A program made the translations under genes and the position numbers. DNA of 34,599 bases, from assembly GCF_014650955.1 (NCBI RefSeq), contig NZ_BMVY01000052.1, positions 1-34,599 of the forward strand, written 5' to 3'. The stretch is from Streptomyces tauricus (GTDB lineage Bacteria; Actinomycetota; Actinomycetes; Streptomycetales; Streptomycetaceae). Shown here one piece after another: positions 29,394-34,599 of this stretch. The notes below the pieces were generated by a model. The model was not told the origin of the DNA. It did not search any database and saw nothing but the letters and a program-made list of their open reading frames with translations. Each line of letters opens with the position of its first letter. Position 1 is the stretch's first letter.

Positions 29394-29421
29394 GCCGGCG
29401 CCCGAAGGCCCGGTGCCCGGC
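29394..29421 (-). terminator. Bulged hairpin terminator after the small secreted protein gene
   Basis: GCCGGCGCC (29394-29402) pairs with GGTGCCCGGC (29412-29421), with one bulged base and one wobble. It lies 19 bases beyond the stop of the leftward gene at 29440. Confidence 0.5.
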
Positions 29422-29439
29422 GGCTGAGGACGCGACGGC

Positions 29440-29739
29440 TCAGTACTCGATGGCGGGGAGCAGTCCGGTGACGGGGGCGGCGAGGTCGGTCACCTGGTGC
29501 AGCTGCTCCAGCTGGTAGAGGCCGTTCAGCTGGTTGAGGGACTGGATGCCGTCGGAGATCTTCGGAATCTTGTTCCTGTGCTCGACGGGGAGGTCGCTCA
29601 CGGCGATCTGGTCGAGCTCCGCGATCGGGTCCAGCTTTCCCGTCTCGGGGACCGTGGCGGCGCCCGCGGACGGTACCGCGAGACCCGTGACGCTGATGGC
29701 GAGGCCAACGGCGGCGACAATACGTCGTGTTGAGATCAT
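29440..29739 (-). CDS. Small secreted protein with Leu/Gln-rich repeats
   Basis: A 99-residue exported protein of unknown function. Signal peptide about 1-28 (STRRIVAAVGLAISVTGLAVPSAGAA). The mature part is short and has LNQLNGLYQLEQLHQVTDLAAPVTGLLPAIEY, a pattern of regularly spaced Leu and Gln that could make an amphipathic, surface-active or self-assembling helix. It has no Cys, so it is not a chaplin, and it lacks a sorting signal. The ATG has only a weak GAAAG upstream. Similar short secreted proteins are frequent in Streptomyces. Confidence 0.75.
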   Translation of the reverse strand: MISTRRIVAAVGLAISVTGLAVPSAGAATVPETGKLDPIAELDQIAVSDLPVEHRNKIPKISDGIQSLNQLNGLYQLEQLHQVTDLAAPVTGLLPAIEY

Positions 29740-29925
29740 GCTTTCAGCAACGGTGACAAGCTGCCCGCGGACACGGCCCCGCCCGGCCCCTCACCCGACA
29801 GGCGCATCGTTACGGCTGCGCTTGCCGAGGCTCCCGCGCGGGAGGAGTCTCGAAGGAGAGGCATTCCGCGGCCCGCTCCGCACCGCGGGCCGCGGCTTCG
29901 CCAGTGGTCCACAAGGAGGTCCGTC

Positions 29926-30297
29926 ATGGACACCGAGACAGGCCCCGGCTTCGACACCGAAGCACTGCGCCGGGGCATCGAGGGCCAGGACGCGACGGCA
30001 CTGCTGTCGCTGTACGCGGACGACGCGGAACTGCGCGTCGTCGACCGCAACACCCAGCCGAGCCACCCGATGGTCATGCACGGCCGCGAGCAGATCGCCA
30101 TGATGCTCGCCGACGTCTACAGCCGCGACATGACGCACAAGCTGGATCAGTGCGTGGTACAGGGAGATCACGTCGCCTTCCAGGAGTCATGTCAGTACCC
30201 CGACGGCGTCCGGGTGCTCGCCAACTCGATGATGTCCCTGCGTGACGGCAAGATCGTCGACCAGACGGTTCTGCAGGCCTGGGACGCCGAGGAGTGA
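29926..30297 (+). CDS. SnoaL/NTF2-like protein
   Basis: A 123-residue protein of the NTF2-like superfamily. The start is fixed by AAGGAGG eight bases upstream. The fold is suggested by LRRGIEGQDATALLSLYADDAELRVVDRN, the central HGREQIAMMLADVY helix, and the strands QCVVQGDHVAFQESCQY and VLANSMMSLRDGKIVDQTVLQAWD. Members are small-molecule binding or isomerase-like proteins, often stress related. It stands alone. A 10-base sequence around the final codons (gacgccgagg) is repeated 13 bases later across the stop. Confidence 0.85.
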   Translation: MDTETGPGFDTEALRRGIEGQDATALLSLYADDAELRVVDRNTQPSHPMVMHGREQIAMMLADVYSRDMTHKLDQCVVQGDHVAFQESCQYPDGVRVLANSMMSLRDGKIVDQTVLQAWDAEE

Positions 30298-30305
30298 CGC
30301 CGAGG
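30283..30305. repeat. 13-bp period repeat at the stop codon
   Basis: gacgccgagg occurs at 30283-30292 and 30296-30305. The second copy starts inside the TGA of the SnoaL-like gene. Confidence 0.7.
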
Positions 30306-30564
30306 GTCCGGATCACCTCCCGTCTGACCTGGACCTTCTCGGCCCGGCTGACCCCGGTTCGGCCGACGCGGCCCAGGCCGGCCGGCGGGGTGCGCCATGG
30401 GGCGGGCCGGCGCGTGTCCGCCGCCCTCCTCCGGTCGGCACTGCGGGCAGCGCGCCCTCGCCGGTGATCCATCCGCCGCCTCCCGGGACGGCCGTGGCCC
30501 GATGTCCTGAAGTCGCGCAATAGTTTCCTTGTGGATGGTTTTTCTGATTACTACCTTCCTCGCC
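30298..30564 (+). promoter_or_regulatory. Intergenic region with AT-rich promoter end
   Basis: Most of this 267-base gap is GC-rich with no gene that I can support. The last 50 bases are AT-rich (gcgcaatagtttccttgtgg, atggtttttctgattac) and surely hold the promoter of the TPR gene. TTACTA near 30548 and TTTCCT near 30524 are the best boxes, but I cannot settle them. No ribosome site precedes ATG 30565. Confidence 0.45.
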
Positions 30565-31392
30565 ATGACACAGACGAGCAGGCCGCACGCCGCCCTCCCG
30601 GTGGACGAGGTCACCGCCGCGGCACGTGAACTGGCCAGGGCCGGACGGTGGCAGCGCGCGTTATGCCTCCTCGACGCCACCGTCACCACCGAGCCGCGCG
30701 ACCGGGCGGCTCTCGCACTCGCCGGGGCGCAGATCGCCCTGGAGCGCGACTGGTTCGGCGGTACGGACACCGCGGACGCCCGGATCGCCGCCGCGGACAC
30801 GGCGATCGACGGACTCGGCGAGCCGGTCGGACGCTGGGACCTGGACTTCGTACGGCTGCGGTACGCGTACTTCCGTCTGCTGCTCGGCGACGGCAGGTTC
30901 CGGTTCGGTCCGGCGGGCAAGGACCCCGCCGAGCTGGCCGAACTGCGGCGGCGGGCCGAGGAGTTGTGCGAACGGGCGGCCGACGAGGTACGCCGGGGCT
31001 GGGCGCGGATGTACCTCGGGCTGATCGTCGACAACCTGTTCGCCGAACGGGACGAGGCGCCCGCGCACTACGAACTCGCCCTTGAAGCCGGGGAATCGGC
31101 CGACGACCTGCTGGCCCGTGAGGCGCTGCGCCATCTCGGCGACCACGACCACGACAACCTCGACCACGAGCGGGCGCGGGAACGCTGGACCCGGGCGACC
31201 TCGCTCGGCGCCCGTGCGGGGAACGTCCCCGGCACCCTCTCCCAACAGCTGCTCCTGGCCGTCCTGGCCCGCGCCACGGGCGACGAACCGGCAGCCACGG
31301 CTCTCGCCACGGAGGTAGCACGCTGGGCGGGAGCGATCGGAGCGGTCCGCGTGGAGGCCCAGGCGACGGCGTTCCTGACGAACACCCCGTAA
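30565..31392 (+). CDS. TPR-like protein with a TTA codon
   Basis: A 275-residue helical-repeat protein. Paired helices recur: AARELARAGRWQRALCLLDATVTTEP, LALAGAQIALERDWFGG, LRRRAEELCERAADEVRRGWARMYLGLIVDN, APAHYELALEAGESADDLLAREALRHLGDHDHDN, ATALATEVARWAGAIGAV. Leu33 is encoded by TTA (30661-30663), the only TTA I found in any real gene here. In Streptomyces translation of TTA depends on the bldA tRNA, so the protein is expected late in growth. The stop is TAA and is directly followed by a dispersed GC repeat. I chose ATG 30565 because the upstream extension (MWMVFLITTFLA) is promoter DNA. Function unknown. Confidence 0.82.
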   Translation: MTQTSRPHAALPVDEVTAAARELARAGRWQRALCLLDATVTTEPRDRAALALAGAQIALERDWFGGTDTADARIAAADTAIDGLGEPVGRWDLDFVRLRYAYFRLLLGDGRFRFGPAGKDPAELAELRRRAEELCERAADEVRRGWARMYLGLIVDNLFAERDEAPAHYELALEAGESADDLLAREALRHLGDHDHDNLDHERARERWTRATSLGARAGNVPGTLSQQLLLAVLARATGDEPAATALATEVARWAGAIGAVRVEAQATAFLTNTP

Positions 31393-31412
31393 GGGGCGCG
31401 GGGAACTGCGCG
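31392..31412 (+). repeat. Dispersed GC repeat, inverted copy
   Basis: aggggcgcggggaactgcg is the reverse complement of the units at 20331-20461. It begins at the last base of the TPR gene's stop codon. Confidence 0.75.
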
Positions 31413-31460
31413 ACCAGCCCCCACCGGCCCGCACCCGAACAGGCACCTGCCACCCCGGTA

Positions 31461-31484
31461 CCCCGCACCCCGCACCCCGCACCC
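31461..31484. repeat. Heptamer tandem repeat
   Basis: ccccgca repeats three times within accccgcaccccgcaccc, just before the folD promoter. Confidence 0.7.
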
Positions 31485-31506
31485 TGGCGGAGCCTGCCGC
31501 GGGGCG

Positions 31507-31512
31507 TAAAAT
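31507..31512 (+). promoter_or_regulatory. -10 box of the folD transcript
   Basis: TAAAAT is a near-ideal -10. The expected transcription start, about 31519, coincides with the 5' end of the riboswitch. No TTG-type -35 is seen at the right distance. Confidence 0.65.
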
Positions 31513-31517
31513 GACGG

Positions 31518-31604
31518 CAGGCCGTGACTGGCGCTGAGGTGGACCACCACCGGGGAGCGGCCCGACGCAATCGTCTGAGCCGCGCGCCTGGGCATCCTCC
31601 ACGA
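31518..31604 (+). ncRNA. ZTP (pfl) riboswitch
   Basis: The conserved blocks are present in order: CGTGACTGGCG, a P2 hairpin GGTGG/CCACC, ACCGGGGAGCG, a P3 hairpin GACG-caat-CGTC, and GCGCGCCTGGGCA. GGCCG (31520-31524) pairs with CGGCC (31558-31562) as P1, and TGGCGC can pair with GCGCC near 31584 as the pseudoknot. The pfl motif binds ZTP/ZMP, which accumulate when 10-formyl-tetrahydrofolate is short, and typically controls folD, glyA or purH. Downstream, TCCTCC (31595-31600) could pair with the AGGAG ribosome site (31610-31614), suggesting control of translation initiation, with ligand binding freeing the site. Confidence 0.93.
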
Positions 31605-31620
31605 CGCTCAGGAGCAGCAC

Positions 31621-32475
31621 ATGTCCCAGGCCACACTCATGGACGGCACCGGTCTCGCCCGGCGGATCGTCGACAAGACGGCGAAGCGGGCGGCCGACCT
31701 CACCGGACGTACGGGGGTGACGCCCTGTCTCGCCACCGTGCTGGTGGGCGAGGACCCGGCTTCCGTCACATACGTGCGTATGAAGCAGAACCGTTCCCGC
31801 AAGGCGGGGATCGCGTCGCGGCACGTGCCGTTGCCCGCCGCGACCACGACGGCCGAGTTGATCGGCACGCTCACCGAACTGTCCGCCGACCCCGCCGTGC
31901 ACGGCATCCTCCTCCAGCACCCGATGGGTCACCACATCGACGAGCGGGCCGCTTTCGAGGCCATCGCTCCGGAGAAGGACGTCGACGGGGTGACCCTGGC
32001 GTCCTTCTCCGCGATGAGCTTCGGACTGCCCGGCTTCTCCTCGTGCACCCCGGGCGGCATCATCCGGCTCCTGGACGAGTACGACGTCGACCCGGCCGGT
32101 AAGCGGGCCGTCGTGGTGGGCCGCAGCGCCATCCTCGGCAAGCCGGTGGGCATGCTGCTGCTCGGCCGCGACGCCACGGTGACGTACTGCCACTCGCGTA
32201 CCCCGGCCGCCGACCTGTCGTCGGTCGTGCGGGAGGCGGACATCGTGGTGGCCGCGGTGGGCCGGCCCCGGCTGATCCGCGGCGAGGACATCAAGCCGGG
32301 CGCGGTCGTCGTCGACGCCGGTTACAACGCCGGGAACGTCGGCGACGTCGACTTCGACAGCGCCCGTGAGCGGGCCTCGCTGATCACTCCCGTGCCCGGT
32401 GGGGTCGGTCCGATGACGATCGCCACGCTGCTGTCCCAGACCGTCGAGGCGGCGGTCCGGCAGACCGGCGCGTGA
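31621..32475 (+). CDS. folD: FolD: methylenetetrahydrofolate dehydrogenase/cyclohydrolase, divergent type
   Basis: A bifunctional enzyme of 284 residues interconverting 5,10-methylene-, 5,10-methenyl- and 10-formyl-tetrahydrofolate. Catalytic residues are kept: Tyr51 and Lys55 in YVRMKQN, Gln99 in GILLQHP, Asp122 in EKDVDG. The NADP site is VVVGRSAILGKPVGMLLL, followed by ATVTYCHSRT, and the C-terminus has the family motif PVPGGVGPMTIATLL. Two loops differ from typical FolD: QLPLP is QHPMGHH, and the segment after KDVDG reads VTLASFSAMSFGLPGFSSCTPGG. AGGAG lies seven bases before the ATG. It is controlled by the ZTP riboswitch in its leader, which raises its expression when folate one-carbon units run short. 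It may be a second folD in the genome. Confidence 0.95.
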   Translation: MSQATLMDGTGLARRIVDKTAKRAADLTGRTGVTPCLATVLVGEDPASVTYVRMKQNRSRKAGIASRHVPLPAATTTAELIGTLTELSADPAVHGILLQHPMGHHIDERAAFEAIAPEKDVDGVTLASFSAMSFGLPGFSSCTPGGIIRLLDEYDVDPAGKRAVVVGRSAILGKPVGMLLLGRDATVTYCHSRTPAADLSSVVREADIVVAAVGRPRLIRGEDIKPGAVVVDAGYNAGNVGDVDFDSARERASLITPVPGGVGPMTIATLLSQTVEAAVRQTGA

Positions 32476-32505
32476 TCAGGGGCGGGGCGGTAATGGGGTC
32501 GGGCG

Positions 32506-33522
32506 TCAGCGGATCCACGCGCTGTAGTCCATGACGTCGCCCGCCTCGACGCCGTACTCGGGCTCGTCGACGGCGGCGGTGGCCTCCAGGCCCAGGACGG
32601 CACCGGTGGCAGGATCCATGATCAGCATCCGGCGGTAACCGGCTCCGTCGTACACGTACGCCTGGCCGAGCCGGCCGAGGCGGTCGGTCACCTGGCCGAC
32701 CGACCTCAGCCCCTTCGCGTCCGCGAGCAGCCGGGCGAGCGCGGCGTTCTCGCGGGCGCCGAGGGTCCACGTGTCGAGCAGCACCGCTGTGGCGTCCAGC
32801 AGTTCGCTCGTGGTCGGCGGGGCGTCGAGGTGCTGTGCCTCCCGCAGGTAGGCGCGCAGCCGTGTGGCGTCGTGCGGGGGCGGCGACTGGGGCGGGGCGT
32901 CGCTCCAGCTCGGCGGGAAGGTCTGCTCGCTGATGACGTGCCCGTCGTCGACGAGGCGCGGGCGGCCGTCGTCCGCGTCGGTGAGGACCCGCCGGCCGGG
33001 GTGGCGCGGATCGGTCGCGACGACCAGCTCCGTGTGGCTGTCGTCGGCGTTCCAGCGCACGACGCGTTCCACGGGCAACGTGACCGGAGGCTTGTCCTCC
33101 GACATGCCCACGCTCCACGACTGCACATGCGTGCCCTTGCGCAGCCCGCCCGAACCGTCCGCCGCGTCCCGTTCGGCCCGCTCCACCAGCGCGTCGAGGG
33201 GTACGGGGGTGGAGTCGGCCCTGACCACCAGGGGGCGGGGCGCGGCCACGGCCGGGGTGGTGCTCGGGCCCGCGAGGAGGAGCGCGGTGGCGGTCACGGC
33301 GACCACCACGGTCGCCGCGAGCGCCCATGCGAGGCGGATACAGCCCCGCCCCGGCCGGCGCTCACCGCCCGTGCCCGTGCCTGCGCCTGCACCTGTGCCT
33401 GTGCCTGCCATGAGGTGGTGGAGCCGGCTCTCCGCCTCGTGCCCCAGCGGGCCTTCACCGAAGCGGGCGTCGTCGCCGGGGACCGGGTTGGCGCGGCGCA
33501 GCAGTTCGAGTTCATCAGCCAT
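32506..33522 (-). CDS. CU044_5270-family protein, putative sigma-factor partner
   Basis: A 338-residue protein with a cytoplasmic N-terminus (ADELELLRRANPVPGDDARFGEGPL), a short Gly/Thr-rich repeat (GTGTGAGAGTGTGG, encoded by a 6-bp repeat) and one transmembrane helix (AWALAATVVVAVTATALLLAG). A large extracytoplasmic domain follows (GTHVQSWSV, TELVVATDPRHPGRRVLTDA, YDGAGYRRMLIMDPATGAVLGLE), the LppX-like pattern of CU044_5270 proteins. Its ATG overlaps the end of the ECF sigma gene by eight bases. The pairing implies that it acts with the sigma factor, as a regulator or sensor, but lacks the zinc-binding anti-sigma motif. It is convergent with folD, 30 bases away. Confidence 0.87.
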   Translation of the reverse strand: MADELELLRRANPVPGDDARFGEGPLGHEAESRLHHLMAGTGTGAGAGTGTGGERRPGRGCIRLAWALAATVVVAVTATALLLAGPSTTPAVAAPRPLVVRADSTPVPLDALVERAERDAADGSGGLRKGTHVQSWSVGMSEDKPPVTLPVERVVRWNADDSHTELVVATDPRHPGRRVLTDADDGRPRLVDDGHVISEQTFPPSWSDAPPQSPPPHDATRLRAYLREAQHLDAPPTTSELLDATAVLLDTWTLGARENAALARLLADAKGLRSVGQVTDRLGRLGQAYVYDGAGYRRMLIMDPATGAVLGLEATAAVDEPEYGVEAGDVMDYSAWIR

Positions 33523-34102
33523 GGAACTGCTCCTTCGAAGGGTCGGTGCCGGAGTCGGAGTCCGAGTCGGTGCCGCCGGTCCCGGCGCCCGGGGCCGTCG
33601 CGATCCGCATGCGGTCGATCTCGGCTCTGAGGCGGCGGCGGGCCCGGTGCAGTCGCATCGCCGCCGCTCGGCTGCCGCAGCCGAGGGCCACGGCGACCTC
33701 CTCGACCCCCAGTTCCTCCCAGGCGGTGAGCCGCAGCACCTCCTGGTCGGCCGGCGAGAGGCGGGCCAGCGCGTCGTGCACCCACTCTGCGGGCCGTTCG
33801 GAGTCCGGGCTGTCCACGATCTGCCTGCCGTGCGCGGTCTCGTCGTTGCCGAGCCTGTCCATCAGCCGTCGGCGGCGCCCGTAGCCGCGTACCGCGTTGG
33901 AGAGGCAGTTGCGTGCCACGCCGTACAGCCAGGGCAGAGGGGACGCGGGCAGGTCGGACCGGCGGCGCCAGGCGACGGTGAAGACCTCCGCCACCACTTC
34001 CTCGACTTCGCTCGTCCGGCCGTCCAGTCGCCGCGCAACATAGCGGCTGACCGCCCAGTAGTGCTCGCGATAGGCAGCGGCGAAGATCTCGTCGTTGCTC
34101 AT
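33515..34102 (-). CDS. ECF-type RNA polymerase sigma factor
   Basis: A 195-residue extracytoplasmic-function sigma factor. Region 2: FAAAYREHYWAVSRYVARRLDGRTSEVEEVVAEVFTVAWRR and LPWLYGVARNCLSNAVRGYGRRRRL. Region 4: ALARLSPADQEVLRLTAWEELGVEEVAVALGCGSRAAAMRLHRARRRLRAEID. The tail is Asp/Ser/Thr-rich (GGTDSDSDSGTDPS) from a short repeat. I use ATG 34102 (MSNDEIF); the frame runs further upstream but reads the antisense of the oxidase gene. The next gene overlaps it and encodes its likely partner. The upstream region holds CACACGTGTG at about 34168, a perfect palindrome. It is divergent from the cytochrome oxidase gene. Confidence 0.93.
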   Translation of the reverse strand: MSNDEIFAAAYREHYWAVSRYVARRLDGRTSEVEEVVAEVFTVAWRRRSDLPASPLPWLYGVARNCLSNAVRGYGRRRRLMDRLGNDETAHGRQIVDSPDSERPAEWVHDALARLSPADQEVLRLTAWEELGVEEVAVALGCGSRAAAMRLHRARRRLRAEIDRMRIATAPGAGTGGTDSDSDSGTDPSKEQFHG

Positions 34103-34207
34103 GTCCCGTACGTGTCCGGCAGGTCCTCGATCGTCACACCTGTTTCGGTGATCCTTGTCGCTCCGCACACGTGTGACGTCGGAAGGGGCGGCGGACACAG
34201 GCGGGAC

Positions 34208-34599
34208 ATGGAGAGCAACACTGTCACGCCGGCGCTCGCGCCCCCACGCCCGGGCCGCCGTCCCGGACTCGCCGCCGTCCGTTGGCTGACCACCACGGAC
34301 CACAAGACGATCGGCACGTTGTACCTGGTCACGTCGTTCGCGTTCTTCTGCGTCGGCGGCGTCATGGCGCTGCTGATGCGCGCCGAACTGGCTCGTCCCG
34401 GCACGCAGATCATGTCGAACGAGCAGTTCAACCAGGCGTTCACGATGCACGGCACGATCATGCTGCTGATGTTCGCGACGCCGCTGTTCGCGGGGTTTGC
34501 CAACTGGATCATGCCGCTGCAGATCGGTGCGCCGGACGTGGCGTTCCCGCGGCTGAACATGTTCGCCTACTGGCTGTACCTGTTCGGCTCGCTCATCGC
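34208..34599 (+). CDS. ctaD: Cytochrome c oxidase subunit I, 5' part
   Basis: The gene runs off the window; 130 codons are visible. VRWLTTTDHKTIGTLYLVTSFAFFCVGGVMALLMRAELARPG is the canonical N-terminal region and first helix of subunit I. NQAFTMHGTIMLLMFATPLFAGFANWIMPLQIGAPDVAFPRLNMFAYWLYLFGSLI follows, including the heme a ligand His in FTMHGTIM. The enzyme reduces oxygen to water and pumps protons in the cytoplasmic membrane. The start ATG follows a weak GGCGGG. The gene is separated from its usual subunit II neighbour on this side and lies next to a sigma factor, so it may be a secondary ctaD copy. Confidence 0.95.
   Translation, partial: MESNTVTPALAPPRPGRRPGLAAVRWLTTTDHKTIGTLYLVTSFAFFCVGGVMALLMRAELARPGTQIMSNEQFNQAFTMHGTIMLLMFATPLFAGFANWIMPLQIGAPDVAFPRLNMFAYWLYLFGSLI

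Noticed and set aside
30661..32193. A 510-codon minus-strand frame
   Set aside because: It is antisense to the TPR and folD genes and crosses the riboswitch.
33515..34450. Longer sigma factor starting at 34450
   Set aside because: The extra residues are antisense to the cytochrome oxidase gene; MSNDEIF at 34102 is the natural N-terminus.
1..34599. tRNA, rRNA, insertion sequences, phage or plasmid genes
   Set aside because: I looked for T-loop motifs, transposase motifs, terminal repeats with target duplications, integrases and structural phage genes, and saw none.

Overview
The window is about 34.6 kb of very GC-rich DNA with strong third-position G/C bias. Its gene content is typical of a Streptomyces chromosome: class F sortase, streptogrisin-type protease, PucR pair, ECF sigma factor with a CU044_5270-type partner, many TetR regulators, many secreted proteins, and a single rare TTA codon. 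It looks like ordinary chromosome with accessory, secretion-rich content. I found no phage, insertion sequence, CRISPR array, rRNA or tRNA.

Layout. 1-533: repeat-rich GC sequence. 534-2094: a secreted wall-anchor-like protein overlapping a class F sortase gene with a Pro/Gln-rich stalk. 2190-2720: a membrane-anchored helical protein. 2829-5445: an ABC exporter pair divergent from a NarL-type response regulator whose kinase gene is missing and replaced by a 16-codon ORF. 5405-9497: an epoxide-hydrolase-like enzyme, a membrane-anchored streptogrisin-type protease and an ARMT1-like phosphatase. 9555-11506: a DHA2 efflux pump with its TetR repressor and a paired palindromic operator. 11622-12747: a small membrane protein and a DUF3105 protein. 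12888-15544: two divergent PucR-family regulators. 15616-19137: three secreted proteins, including a cutinase/PET-hydrolase-like enzyme. 19237-21477: an orphan MT0933-type antitoxin, an RNase HI with a C-terminal Cys/His motif, and an RpiR-family regulator. 21774-22980: a small conserved protein and two convergent truncated genes. 22990-24947: TetR, a DUF35 OB-fold protein and a DinB-like protein. 25197-28945: a TPR protein and a prenyl diphosphate synthase in one operon behind a 32-bp palindrome, then a secreted beta-helix protein. 29049-31392: small proteins and a TTA-containing TPR gene. 31507-32475: a ZTP (pfl) riboswitch in front of a divergent folD. 32506-34102: an ECF sigma factor and its putative partner. 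34208-end: the start of a cytochrome c oxidase subunit I gene.

Regulation visible in the sequence. Several genes have a TANNNT -10 box six or seven bases before an ATG, the geometry of leaderless transcripts. Two TetR genes have palindromic operators in their own promoters, and one box type recurs in front of the neighbouring DUF35 gene. The ZTP riboswitch links folD to the folate/purine stress signal ZTP/ZMP. The strongest unexplained patterns are: short tandem duplications around the stop codons of at least eight genes; the 32-bp palindrome before the TPR/prenyl synthase operon; the kinase-less response regulator; and the tail-to-tail double truncation near 22,465.
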